NCBI GenBank assembly: GCA_016906335.1 | Contig: JADEYG010000001.1 | Coordinates: 1,612,001-1,676,000, forward strand | DNA length: 64,000 bases | Reading direction: 5' to 3' | Source of the DNA: Novakomyces olei | Lineage: Eukaryota > Ascomycota > Novakomycetes > Novakomycetales > Novakomycetaceae | In this document: piece after piece, positions 29,500-40,837 of the stretch | Numbering within the stretch: position 1 is the first letter of the stretch | Layout of the letters: each line of letters opens with the position of its first letter | Program-made: the position numbers and the translations under genes | Notes under the pieces: model-generated | Told to the model about the DNA's origin: nothing | Seen by the model: only the letters and a program-made list of their open reading frames with translations | Database searches by the model: none

Positions 29500-29760
29500 A
29501 TGCTTCGAGCTTATCTTCAATCGGCGGCTCTACGCCCCGCAGCTGTTCGCTATAGTACGGCCTTGCCCGCACTCGCGCGGCAATACAGCAAACAGCCACC
29601 AAAGTCTTCGTCGGATAAATCTGTTCCGGTTGATCACGCACCCGAGTGGGACGAGGCGGATGCAACTTATAGCGAAGCAGATATCAAAGCCGATCACGAG
29701 CATATTGATAGCATTGAGGAGCTACAGGAGAAGACTGCTCACCACAAAACGCAGTCTTGA
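29500..29760 (+). CDS. Small mitochondrial-type acidic protein, fungal conserved type
   Basis: A single exon of 86 residues. The first 30 residues are a strong mitochondrial presequence (MLRAYLQSAALRPAAVRYST, later ALARQYSKQ). The mature part is acidic: HAPEWDEADATYSEADIKAD followed by SIEELQEKTAHHK. From memory this WNE/SEADVKAD/EELQxxT pattern recurs in small fungal mitochondrial proteins of unknown function. It is not an F1-ATPase inhibitor by sequence. No intron is needed. Confidence 0.65.
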   Translation: MLRAYLQSAALRPAAVRYSTALPALARQYSKQPPKSSSDKSVPVDHAPEWDEADATYSEADIKADHEHIDSIEELQEKTAHHKTQS

Positions 29761-29974
29761 ACGGGTCTGGTATTTGACTGAGAATTGGCAAATCTAAAGT
29801 TGTGCAACTTTACTCGTGGACTAGTTTGCGAACTATATCATTTTGCTCTCTAAATTTCGTTCTTTGCAGCCGTCATTCAAAGATCACACGATAGCCTATA
29901 CATAATTATACTGCGAACGTACATATTGAGTAAGGCATTAGTTTGGCGTAGGATTATATTGCTTTGGCTTCTAT

Positions 29975-32152
29975 TCAACGCCGAATGCGTCGCAGCTCTC
30001 CTGTTTCTGGAGCGGCGCGCTCTAAAACTTCGCCCATTCCAGCTTCTTCCATACGCGACTCTAATGTCCGTACTTCCTCACGAACAGACCAGTAGTACTC
30101 CTCGGCTTCAGCAAACGCAAGGCGTCTCATTTCCTTTCCTCGCGGTATTTCGTCAGAAGTAGATCGGGGTACATTGATTATTCGATCCATCCAACTATTT
30201 CCGAGGCGAGCGAAGTACTCACGTAAGGTCTCAAATGGTCGTGCTGCCATTGGGTCTTCATTATCGAGGACAGGAGACTCTTCATCTTCTGCAGGTTCAT
30301 GAGAAGCATCGTTGCCGTCTTTGACTTGTGAATTCTCTTTGTCACTGTCATCATCAGCGGAATTTTGCAAACCAAGGCCTTTAAAATCATCATAGACCCC
30401 ATCTCCATCTCCATCTTCATCTCCATCTTCATCTCCCTCACTGTCCTCGTCTTCCGACTCCTGCCAGTCCGCATCGTCCTCGATCCGTTGCTCCCAAATA
30501 ACGGTGCAGCCATCGAGTTTGGCCAAATCAATCGTGTGCAGAGAATCTAGAGTGTATTCTCGATTTTTGCTTTCAAAAAGCCCACCATAGATCCATAGAC
30601 GATCTCTTGTCACTGCAAGAGCCGCATTAAATCTAATATTAGTATCTGCACATAATAGTTTATTATACGAAAAAAAAAAAAATAAATAAACGGTTGATTG
30701 ATTGACTTGTTCTGTTGCTCTCCTACCTTGCATGTGGAAGCTGCATAGACTTGACCAACTCTGATGACAGTGCTCCTTCCGCTTGACCCTCGTTCGCCTC
30801 GTCATCTTCATTCAACCTTTCTCGTAAATCATCCTCGTGATTTCTATCAGAATCTCCATTTTCAACCTTGGTTTTATCTTCTTCAGTGTCGCCGTGGCCC
30901 CTCGCAGCATTCAAACTCTTGATCAAACGTTCGTTTTCAAGCAATTCATCGATACGACTGGTCGAGTTTGTATTACGAGGAACAGGCTGTGCAACCCTTT
31001 TTCTGGCCAGTTTAGGCTGGCGCAACTTAAGAGCAAACCATCTATTTGAGTCAATGTTAAGAGCCCACAGCTCGTTGTAAAAAACAGACTCTAGCGTCTC
31101 CTCCGTGTCTACTACATCGTGAACTCCACCAAAAACTATCGCTCGGCCTTTGTGCATAACTGCGGTCATACCCACTCTTGGGCTCGGAGCATTAGCCGCT
31201 CGTTTCCGCCTTTCCCATTTCCAATTTTGCATGTCACGATCAAGTTTCAACGTCCAATAATCCCCGTGTACTACACCGCGCGAGGAGTTACGGCCCGTCT
31301 TTAATTTGGAATAGCCTCCGATTAGTACGGCAGAGTCCCGACCCGGTACAAAAATTCCACCAGACCGAGGGTCAGGCTGAGAGGCAGTTTTGCCCAATCG
31401 AAGCTCTCGCCACTCGTACGTATCTAGATCAAATGCCCACAAGTCCTGCAAATAACGAGTTTGAATTGACGTATCAACAAAACCACCAAAAACAATAATA
31501 TAATTTTTCCAGCAAATCATACGATGCCCTGAGCGTGCACACGGAGCTGCACCACCCTTTGCATCGATGCGGGACCATGTGCGTTCTTCCGGATCAAAAG
31601 ACCAAAAATCACCGTAATGATAAAATGTATTTTGCCGCGGTGAAGCAAATTCACCACCAAACATGAAAACACGACCGGAAGAATGTACAGTTATTTGATG
31701 AGATGACCGCGGTAATGGAGTGTTGCGAGACGATATTTTGCGCCATTGATCTTTGCTGATATCATACACAAAAAGATCATTGTAAAAGGCAATTATTGAC
31801 CCATTAAAATATTCGCCACCAAATAGAAAAAGTTCTGTATGCTTTACAGAGAATAGAGCAGCATTTACTCGCCGACTAGGCCACGTGCAAACTTCTTCGG
31901 AAACCTGTAAAAGAGCTTCTTGCTCTGCTTTATACTGTGACAGAATTTCATCAATATCTTGATCCTCGCCGTAAAGCTCCTTGTCCCTTCTTTTCTCTTT
32001 GTCTGCCTTTAATTTGGCTTTTCGTTTTGTCTTTATTGATGGTTAGCCATTCTCAACTTGGAGCAATAAAAAAAGGTAGTTTGCCCTCATACTTTTTGTG
32101 CTACGCGTGCCCGTTTTTCCGCCTGTTGTGCCTCTTTTGACTTTTTTGCCAT
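29975..32152 (-). CDS. KEL3: Kelch-repeat protein Kel3/KLHDC4 family
   Basis: Three exons, 32152-32093, 32030-30727 and 30632-29975, encode 673 residues. The N-terminus is highly basic (MAKKSKEAQQAEKRARVAQK, then TKRKAKLKADKEKRRDKELY), as in Kel3. Six kelch repeats follow, including FLFGGEYFNGSIIAFYNDLF, RVFMFGGEFASPRQNTFYHY, YIIVFGGFVDTSIQTRYLQD and RLWIYGGLFES. A long acidic insert (SEGDEDGDEDGDGDG) separates the last repeat from a helical C-terminal domain. The first intron ends GCTAACCATCAATAAAG. Kel3 is cytoplasmic and poorly understood; KLHDC4 is its animal counterpart. Confidence 0.92.
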
Positions 32153-32618
32153 CGCTAAGGCGTTGCGCCACTTATTTTATTACAATTGGTTCATCTGCCT
32201 TTGTCGAGCATGTGAAGTTGATCTAGAGCTCCTTCACTCTGCGCTTCAATTACAAAAAGATTTAACATTTGGCACAATAAAATTAAATTGTATAATCCAT
32301 ACAACGTACGTAATAATATTGAATATATTTTTTGTACAGTACGTTTTACATTCATTTTACGTAAAAAAGAGAGTTGGCAAGTATGCCGCGATTGCAATTC
32401 GCAATCTGCGCGCATTGAGTAGCCGACGATCATTCGTAAACGAAATTTCTGAAAAAGACTTGTCTTTAATTCCCCCTAATTCGATAGAGTATAAATTTCG
32501 TGTATAATTTCGAAATACTATGATCTCAGAGAATAAATCTAGACTTTTCTAAAAGTGTGGAGAGGAAAATAACGCAGAGATCGACAATCCGAACACTTGG
32601 TCCCATTTCTCCAAGGCA
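32153..32618. other. Divergent spacer KEL3-GNAT
   Basis: 466 bp. A plus-strand frame without ATG (about 32352-32507) ends in a coding-like stretch and is noted under findings. Confidence 0.4.
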
Positions 32619-33306
32619 ATGGCATTCTCTGTGCGTCGTGCGACTCGGGCAGATGTTCCTCTAATCTTGGACTTTATCAAAGAATTGGCCAATTATCAAA
32701 ATGCGGCAGAAAGCGTTATAGCGACTGAGAAGCTGCTGCAGGAGAACATCAACTTTGAAGACGGTATCGGAGATGGCCACGTTTATTGTCTTGTGGCCTG
32801 CCGAGATGATGAGGTAAGAATTGCGTTTTGTTCAAATTGCTCTAACTCTAGTAGCCGGTGGGAATGGCCCTTTACTTTTTTAATTTTTCGTAAGCAGCCT
32901 GCTCTTCATTCTCGCATGCGTCTGACACATATTAGAACGTGGAACGGCCGTCCCGGTATATATCTGGAAGACTTGTATGTGCGAGAGCAGTACAGGGGCC
33001 ATAAATTAGGTCTGGCGCTTTTGGTAATATTTTGATCGAGGCAAAGCTGCTAATTCAAACTCAGTCGGCTCTAGCACAGATTGGAAAGCGAATTAACGCC
33101 ACGAGACTTGAATGGGTGGTACGGATTTTGGAGCTTGCTTCATGCTAACACAAAAGGTGCTTAATGATAACGAGCCGAGTATTAAATTCTACGAATCAAT
33201 TGGGGCAAAATCATTGCATGAATGGACAAAAATGCGCGTTGAGGGGGATGCCATCAATAACGTCGCAACGCTCCTTTCTCAAGGTACAGTAGCAATAACT
33301 GTCTAG
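32619..33306 (+). CDS. GNAT N-acetyltransferase, SSAT-like (diamine/thialysine acetyltransferase family)
   Basis: Five exons: 32619-32813, 32855-32889 (35 nt), 32936-33023, 33065-33118 and 33157-33306, 173 residues. The spliced protein has VRRATRADVPLILDFIKELA, then EPVGMALYFFNFSTWNGRPG, the acetyl-CoA binding region IYLEDLYVREQYRGHKLGLA, RLEWVVLNDNEPSIKFYESI and GAKSLHEWTKMRVEG. This is the spermidine/spermine and thialysine acetyltransferase subgroup, where FSTW.GRPGIYLEDL is diagnostic. The likely substrate is a polyamine or lysine analogue. Exon 2 requires the second of two tandem AGs; the first would create an immediate stop. Its length matches the family. Confidence 0.88.
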
Positions 33307-33575
33307 TTCCATATCTTTTGCCGGCTGCTTTGGACTTTCAAACAGAGTTTTCATCTGCCTCGAGTAAGACTGCCAAGCCTGCTGCAAATTGATCTATGCA
33401 TATTTCAGACAGGATGGGCTTGATTTTTTAAGACACAAAGATTAGAGCAAAGCATACGGAAAACTATTTGTTTTCTGCCGAAAATATAACCCTAGCAATT
33501 GAGCATTTTACACAGTACACTACGTCGTGCATTCGCTAGTACATTGGTTGAATATACATTGCAATAATCTTATCG

Positions 33576-34052
33576 CTACTTGTCGTCAAAGGTAGATGGT
33601 ACAGCCGCCCGTTTGCGATCGGGTACTGCGATACGTTAGACCATAAAACATAGAACAGTAATAAAGCCGAGTATAAATAGAGTGAATATGCATTAAAATA
33701 GAGGTAAAGGCTGCGAATAAAAAGGACAAATATAATAGAAAAACGAACTGTTTGAAGAAGAGGCTCCTTGATCAGCTTACGCGGATATGTTGTAGGAATA
33801 CGATTCGGCATCTTGTAGCCGAGAGCGTCCCGAATGGAAGGCCCAAAGATCAAGATAAGCGGGCCTGTTAGAAATGTTAGTTGCTGCCAGGGACGGAGAT
33901 AATAATACCCGCGAAACCAATTGCCAGCGGAAATACAAATTGAGGTCGTTCCAAGGCGGCCTTTTTCTAGTCACAGGTTAGAAGCAATGAGGAAAAGTAA
34001 ATACCAAGTATGCGATGGGACCGGCCCAAAAGTCGGAATGTGCAGAACTCAT
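33576..34052 (-). CDS. NUO9.5: Complex I (NADH:ubiquinone oxidoreductase) 9.5-kDa subunit, NDUFA3-like
   Basis: Four exons, 34052-34005, 33966-33909, 33864-33781 and 33625-33576, give 79 residues; introns are 38, 44 and 155 nt with CTAAC-type branch sites. The protein reads FWAGPIAYLKKAALERPQF, a single hydrophobic span VFPLAIGFAGPLILIFGPSI, RDALGYKMPNRIPTTYPLPD and a short basic tail. This matches the fungal 9.5-kDa subunit (for example Neurospora FWATPVRYLKWAVRERPAY from memory), an accessory single-span subunit of the complex I membrane arm. Its presence shows that the organism retains respiratory complex I. No single frame shows the gene. Confidence 0.82.
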
Positions 34053-34593
34053 TTTAGTGATTGGAGTTGTGCTGTGGACTTTGAAAGAGATCAGTTTATT
34101 ATGTAGACTTTAACGTACACAATTCTGCATTATTGAGCAATAAATATCTAATACTATAAAGTTTATTGATTTTAAGTATATTGGATGTGGGTTTGTGCTG
34201 CGTAGGGTTACGGGTTGTTTAGGGTTATGGTTTGCTTAGGGTTATTGTTTGTTTGTTGAAAACCCTGATGTTAGCAACAAGCGGCGCCGTAAACGTTGCG
34301 CAACTCGCATAACAACGTGAACTAGAATAAAGTGTCCCCTTACTGAATGTATTCTTGTACTAAGCTGAACTAAGCTGGCCCAAATTTTATCTACGACTTA
34401 TTAGCAAAGTGTCCTTTAATCACGTGTGTTGAAGAACGGCAATTGGGGACGTTCTTTTAAGCCATTTAATATAATAATTGTGAATCATAACTAAATATAC
34501 TTTTAAAATATTGAGCACGCACTTAAGGCAAATTAAAAAATTGACATGAAATCGCAACCAGCGTTCAATTATTCGGAAGTTTGTCCCAAATTT
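34053..34593. other. Intergenic region with dispersed telobox-like cores
   Basis: 540 bp upstream of NUO9.5 and downstream of COQ6. Three TAGGGTTA cores lie at 34203-34244. Confidence 0.5.
34203..34244 (-). promoter_or_regulatory. Three TAGGGTTA cores
   Basis: Cores at about 34203, 34219 and 34236, 16-17 bp apart, 150 bp upstream of NUO9.5. Confidence 0.45.
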
Positions 34594-36182
34594 CTAAGCA
34601 GCCCCAGCGGCCCGCATCATTAAATTCTTTACAAAAGGCATCGCATTTAAGGCTTGCGAGGCGATTGTGCGTAGTTCTCTTACAGCGGGGTTCTGAATAC
34701 CATAAAATTTGTGGAATTTGTCACATGCTCCCATCATACGCTGATTCGCAAAATACTGTCTGGCCGGATATTGCTCAAGCAAAATAAGCGAACCAATATC
34801 GGCACCCTGCAGACAGCCTTGCTGAATAATCTCTGATAAACAAGCAACGTCAGCCAGTCCCAGGTTGAGTCCTTGGCCGCCCAATGGATGAATTACATGA
34901 GCGGCATCGCCAACAAGGGCCACACGGTCCTTGACATAAGAGTCAGCATGATACATTCGTAAGGGAAAAGGTGCCCTTGTGCCTGGCACAACGTCTGCCA
35001 CCCAGGGCAGATTGTCAGACTTGCTCTGGGCGTAAACTCCCAAACGCCACTCTACTTCATCCCGTACTTGTTCCGGTGGTAGTCGGAAAATGTACTCCAA
35101 CTCGGAAGGGCTTAGCCTTAACGCAGCATTCACCATAAGGCAGAAACTTTTATCATCTAATGCCTTTAGTAGTGTAATAATTTCGGGACTCGTATGGAAA
35201 GCTAAGCTGGCATTGGTGCCGGGAAAGGGTAGCACTGCTACTGGTCCAGCCCCGAGAAATCGTTGATAAGCGCATGCATTTTCCCCGTTCTTCTCTGCAA
35301 GTTTTAGTGTGGCCACCATACACTGCCGATTGTAAGGCCAGCCAGAACTTTGTATGCCTGCAAACTTTCGCACCGGCGAATTGACACCGTCTGCGCCCAC
35401 CACTAGTCTGGAGGCAATCTGCAACGTTGCTCCACTGTTTGCTTGGGCCGTGCTATTTTCGTTTGCCTTTTCATCTTTGTGTTTGTCTGAGTTTTCTTTG
35501 ATTTTATTTTTTTCGTTAATGTTTGGCTGTTCCGCCAGCCTTGGATTGGGAGTAGCAGAGCTTTGGTCTTGCTTACTTTGCACACTAACCACGGGCCAGG
35601 TACCGTCACCGTTACTCTCAATGGAAGAGACTAACGAGTTATCCAGCACAACCGTATCAGTCTCCCCAATAACCTGGAGCAGTGCGCTCATAAGGTTTGA
35701 GTTCTCTACCATATACCCATTAATCGCGTCGTTAGCGAAATGTATAGGTTCAGGCGTATTCCAGTCCCATACACGCATGTCCTCATACGGACCAACTCGG
35801 TCCCATTCCAGACGCGACCACGCGCCTGTTTTTGTCAAGAACCGAGCCGAAGTCGGCGTAATCGAGCTCGTGCGATTCGCGTAAGGTCCATTATTACGAG
35901 CGGCTTCGCGCCAATCCGATATGCGTGAAAGCGATTGGCCTTCGACGAGAACGACACCCAAGTTTCGGGAAACGGGACTGGTTTCTGTCGTTAATTATAT
36001 GTATTCTGCCTTTTCGATGATGTGCGGTTCTAGTTTAGTCTATTCTCCTTGTTTTTTATCCAAAACTTACTCAATGCCGCAGCCAGAGCAAGACCCGCAA
36101 TTCCACCACCCACTATAGTCACATCTGCATTTTTGGCGACTTTTGTAGAGTAATGCCGGCACGCTTTCCGTAGTTTGAGCAT
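34594..36182 (-). CDS. COQ6: Ubiquinone biosynthesis monooxygenase Coq6
   Basis: Two exons, 36182-36071 and 35984-34594, encode 500 residues; the 86-nt intron ends TTAACGACAG. The N-terminus MLKLRKACRHYSTKV is a mitochondrial presequence. The FAD-binding motif VTIVGGGIAGLALAAAL starts at residue 23. The DG motif RLVVGADGVNSPVR and the GDAAHVIHPLGGQGLNLGLA block complete the PHBH/UbiH fold. Coq6 hydroxylates C5 of the ubiquinone ring precursor on the matrix face of the inner membrane. A Lys/Glu/Asn-rich insert (KIKENSDKHKDEKANEN) before the DG motif is unusual. The first exon supplies the whole nucleotide-binding loop, so the splice is secure. Confidence 0.93.
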
Positions 36183-36518
36183 TGAAGCCTATTGCGATTT
36201 GTTAATTATCCTAGTTGCATCATAAGACCTCGCCTTAATTCTCTTGATCGTTAAAAGATATTTAGCCAAAAAAAGATAACTAACCCTGACTAACCCTAGC
36301 TAACCCTATTTGCGAACACTGGCTTTACAGTATCTGAATATCGTTATGTGCCGATTGATTACATAAAGAAAATGTGAAATAAGCATCATTGGAGCAGCGT
36401 ATTCAGACATGTGTAATGTGAATAAACGGAATACATATAATCACTCTAAAACACTCGTATGTTGGCGATACGCTAGTGAAACGCGTTACCCTACGGCGTA
36501 GTAAACTGCCCTGCAAAT
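36183..36518. promoter_or_regulatory. Divergent promoter region COQ6-SRV2
   Basis: 336 bp between two divergent genes; contains the triple telobox-like element at 36281-36308. Confidence 0.55.
36281..36308 (+). promoter_or_regulatory. Triple telobox-like element, 10-bp period
   Basis: TAACCCTGAC, TAACCCTAGC and TAACCCTATT directly abutting. It is the clearest case of the 10-bp spacing, 99 bp before the COQ6 ATG and 210 bp before SRV2. Confidence 0.6.
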
Positions 36519-38128
36519 ATGCAAATTGATCAGATATCGGAGCAATTAGAGCTCGTCTTCCAACGGTACGTGTCCATTCTAGTTGGTTAGCATTCAGTAT
36601 CCCTCTAACTGTGTATAGACTCGAGTCCGCTACTTCGCGACTGGAGAAAATTACGGGAGCCGGTGGGACTGCGGGTCAGACTGGACCGTCCACGGGACCC
36701 GATTCAACTGGTCAGCGCGGCACTTCCGTTCAAAATTCTCAGTCTCCAGCAGTCGAAAATTTTAAAGAATTTATTGAAGCTTATGTGAACAAATTTGACC
36801 AGCTCAGCGGTAAAGTTGGTGGCGATGTGGCAACTCAGGCCCATGCAGTAGCGGGCCTGTTTGCACTGCAGCTTGATCTCCTACGTGCCGCGGCCGTTAG
36901 CAAAAGACCAAAAATAGCCGAGTTTCAAGAAATTTTGAAGCCGTTCTCTGCTAGTTTAATGCAGATCTCAGATCTGCGAGATCGTAGTCGTGGATCCCCA
37001 TTTTTCAACCATTTGTCTGTTGTTGCTGATGGTGCTCAAGCCTTTGGATGGATCGCTGTGGACAGAACTCCGGCCAAGTTTGTCAGTGAGAATGCAGAGG
37101 CAGCCCAGTTTTATGGTAATCGTGTGCTCAAGGAATACAAGGAAAAGCCTGATTCCGCGAGCCACAGCGAATGGGTTCGCTCATTTTACCAATTGCTGTC
37201 CAAGTTACAGCAGTACATTAAGGAAAATTGTGCTACTGGTATCGAATGGAACCAAAGTGGCGGCGATGCATATGAAGAGTTTCAGAAACTTTCCAAGGAC
37301 TCTGGAAGCAACTCGTCTTCTAATGGATCTACTACAAAAGCAGCAGATGGACCGGCAGCAGATGGAACAGCTGCTCCTCCGCCTCCGCCGCCGCCGCCGC
37401 CACCGGCGCCGGCTCCCCCTCCAGCTCCAATTCAATCGGATGCTTCGGCTCCAGCAGACATGAATGCCGTTTTTGCTGAGATTAATAAGGGCGACGCGAT
37501 TACTTCGGGTCTGCGTAAAGTGGACAAGTCACAAATGACGCATAAAAACCCTTCATTGCGGGCGCACAATAAAATACCGACATCTTCGGCCTCTGAGACC
37601 CGGCCGGCTTCAACTTCTGGCCCAGTTACTGGATCTAAACCTGCAGCGAAACCGCCTCGTCGTGAATTGGATGGCACCAAATGGTTCATTGAGAATATAG
37701 ACAATGATCCAAATGTGATTATAGAAGGGTTAGAGATGAACCAGTCTGTGTTCATATACAACTGCAATGATACAACCGTCCAGATCAAGGGCAAGTGCAA
37801 CGCCGTATCTGCAGGAAACAGCAAAAAACTCAATGTTGTGGTGGACGATCTGGTTTCGTCGTTTGATGCAACAAAATTGACGTCTTTTGGATTACAAATT
37901 TTGGGCAATTGTCCTACAATTGTCGTAGATCAGTGCCATGGGGGCGCGGTTTACCTGTCCGAGGGCAGTTTGACGGCAGAGATTAGCACTACAATGTCCT
38001 CAAACATAAATATAAATATTCCTGGCGCCGGAGAAGATGGTGACTATGCTGAACGTGCCGTTCCGGACATGCTCAAGCATACGGTTAAAGACGGACAGCT
38101 CGTGACAGAAATCGTACGCCACGAATAA
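36519..38128 (+). CDS. SRV2: Adenylyl cyclase-associated protein (CAP/Srv2)
   Basis: Two exons, 36519-36565 and 36619-38128, give 518 residues; the 53-nt intron ends TCTAACTGTGTATAG. The N-terminal helical segment QRLESATSRLEKITG is the cyclase-binding, oligomerising part. A helical folded domain spans about residues 50-220. A polyproline run (eleven prolines, then APAPPPAP) and a WH2-like linker follow, then the beta-helix CARP domain (KWFIENIDNDPNVIIEG, IYNCNDTTVQIKGKCNAV, GNCPTIVVDQCHGGAVYL). The protein recycles cofilin-bound actin and, in fungi, links adenylyl cyclase to Ras. The full domain set is present. Confidence 0.95.
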
Positions 38129-38317
38129 TGCGAATAGATAAAGCTTTTGACAGGTCTGCCTTCCACGAACGCTCTATAAATAAATACATAAAGCACCACA
38201 GTGATCGGTAGATAGTATATAGCAATTATTTCACTCCTTTTTTGTTTACCAACTAAGCACGTACAATTTGTGAGTTTAAATCGATTAACGTCTCATTCCT
38301 GCATGCTAAACATACTT

Positions 38318-40447
38318 CTAATGCATGTGTCCATGTGGGTCTTCTTCCTGCTTCTCAGGGTCAAGCTTGATGCTCGTATCAATGCGCAAAATAGCAATGC
38401 ATGCCTCTACCGCACTTTTCAAGCTCTTCAGTTTGCTCATTGTCGGTTCTAAAACGCCAGCTTTGACGTTGTCTCTTATTTGCCCATTGATGAGATCCAG
38501 ACCATAGTTTCTGTAACCTTTCCTCTTCTTATCATCTGGCTGTGCCAATTGCGCAGCAGCATGATAAGATCTTAGCTTAGCCGTAAGATCGGACGAGTCT
38601 TTAGCCGCATTAACGGCTAAAGTCTTGGGAATCTGTAGCAAAGCGGCAGCAAACTCTGCAATCGCCAATTGTTCACGTGATCCCTGGAACCGGTTAGTCT
38701 TTAGGTTTTATGAAGGGAATGATATTTTTTTTTTTTAAATATACAGCGTACCAATGTTGTTGCAAAATTCTCCAGATAAATACTGAGAGAAGTTTCAACA
38801 GCGCCTCCACCAGGGACGACTGCTCCAGACTCTAATGTTCGTTTGACCACACTCAGTGAATCGTGAATCGACCGCTCCATCTCGTCCAACTGGTAGTCTA
38901 AACGTTGATTAGAAGAGATGCTGGTAAAGTAATAAAAATGACTTGAAATAGAAAAATACGCGAATGTGAAAATGTTGACGAAAGATACAAAAGAGTCCTT
39001 TATTTTCGGACAAAATGTTTATAGCCGGGATAGCGTACAAAGGATTGAACGAATATATCATGCAAGCAAAACATTAAATCAAATAAAATAAAACATAAAC
39101 AAATAAAAGTATAAGTGAAACCATGTAGATAAAAGGAAATGGGAACAAAGAACAAACTCGTACCGTTACTGCCTCGCAAGATGATGCTCGCGCACGAAAA
39201 AGCCTTCGTGCCCTTTACGAGGATACATTCATCGTCAGAAATCTGTTCTTGAATAACTTCGTCTGCGCTTCCCAAGCTCGAAGCTTCAAACACTTCGTCG
39301 CCTTCGAGATTAGATAGTGTACTGACCATAGTGGCTCCCGTAGCCTTTGCGATACGACGCAGATCGTCTTTATTACACCGTCGCACACCCATAGCACCAG
39401 CTTCGACAAACATTTTGAGGCACAAGTCATCAATGCCTTTAGTAGTGAGAACGACATTGGCTCCCGAATTCAGAATCTTTTGCACCCGTTCCAAGACGAT
39501 GGCCGATTCTCGCTGGCGTACCTTTTCCAGCTGATCAGGATCGTCAATCGTGATATGGACGCCCAAGGCCATACGATATTTCTGCAAATTCATATCGAGA
39601 ATAGCAATCTTGGCATTAGTAATCCGCCTCTTCATGGCCTGGCTGGCTACAGTGCAGTTGAGCGCGTATCCCTTGACAAGAACAGACTCTGCTGCAGATT
39701 TTCCATGAGCTTTAAGGACGTTTACCGCTTTGACTGGGTACTTAATTTCGCCACGGGCATTGGTAGTCTTTACGCTCTGCATAGCATCCACCGCTAAATT
39801 GGCAAAAAAGTCGGAGTCACTGCCGATTATTTTGCTCGCCATACTCGTCTTTGCAATATTGACCAGTGTCTCTTTGCCCACAAGATCGACTTTGAGGGAA
39901 AGCTGGTCCAGCAAGTACTTTGTAGCCTCGCGTAGAGCCAAACGGTAACCACTGATAATCGTAGTAGGATGGATTCTGTTTTTAACGAGATCATTCGCTC
40001 TTCGCAGCAATTCCGCTGCAACAATTACGACAGAAGTAGTGCCGTCACCCACTTCGCGATCCTGCTGCTGAGCCAACCCAACCAGAATCTTCCCGGCAGG
40101 GTGTTCTACGTCGAGGAGAGACAAGATGGTAGCCCCGTCGTTTGTCACTGTAACATCGCCGATATCGTCCACCAGCATTTTGTCTAAACCTACTGGGCCC
40201 AGGGACGATTTGACCACGTTCGCAATAGCACTAGCGGCCAAAACTTGCCGTCAATTTTCAAAAGAACATAAAAAGAACAGTAAAAGGATAAAAAAGAACT
40301 GCTGGAGTAACGCGTACCATTTTGATCTCGCACATCGTCGCCCGAAACTTTCTCACCGCCCAAGACTAAAACGCGGTTAGGAGGTTTTGCAATAGACTCA
40401 AACTTACACAGCGTATTGCTCCGCGGCTGCACAAACATTTGTGCCAT
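38318..40447 (-). CDS. CCT1: T-complex protein 1 subunit alpha (CCT1)
   Basis: Four exons, 40447-40318, 40243-39164, 38897-38752 and 38683-38318, encode 573 residues. Group II chaperonin motifs are all present: [61 protein letters not shown], and [20 protein letters not shown]. The subunit is alpha by [20 protein letters not shown] and [20 protein letters not shown]. The complex folds actin and tubulin in the cytosol. The junctions restore [15 protein letters not shown] and [16 protein letters not shown]. The gene is convergent with SRV2, whose product acts on actin; this is probably coincidence. Confidence 0.95.
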
Positions 40448-40837
40448 TGCGCCTTGTCGTTGAAAACTTGTTTAGCCTATACTGCGCTTACTATATAATT
40501 TAGTTTATATGGGCTATTGCGACGCCCATTTTTGCCTGCATTTCTTATGGGTCTTTAATCTTGCTTTTATTCTGCTGTGGTGTTCTCTATGTGTTGGAAA
40601 TAATATTGAGCGTTACCAATGGTATGTAATCAGGTATGAAAATGTGAAAGAATTGGTATTAGATACAGATTTAGTTTAATTGTAAACTCGACTTTTGTTA
40701 TATATGTAACTTCCATTATTCATTAACTTTATCAATTAATTAATTAATTAATTAATTAATTAATTGCTTGGATGTGCGCACATTTCATAGATATAACGCA
40801 CATTTTTAGTCAAAAAAAAAAAAAATAATCGAGGTTG
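40448..40837. promoter_or_regulatory. Divergent promoter region with (TTAA)n microsatellite
   Basis: A/T-rich spacer between CCT1 and the prolyl-tRNA synthetase gene. A (TAAT)n run of about 34 bp ends near 40768 and a poly-A tract lies at 40813-40826. Confidence 0.55.

Noticed and set aside
35354-35884. 176-codon plus-strand ORF
   Set aside because: Antisense to COQ6, whose FAD motifs are intact on the other strand.
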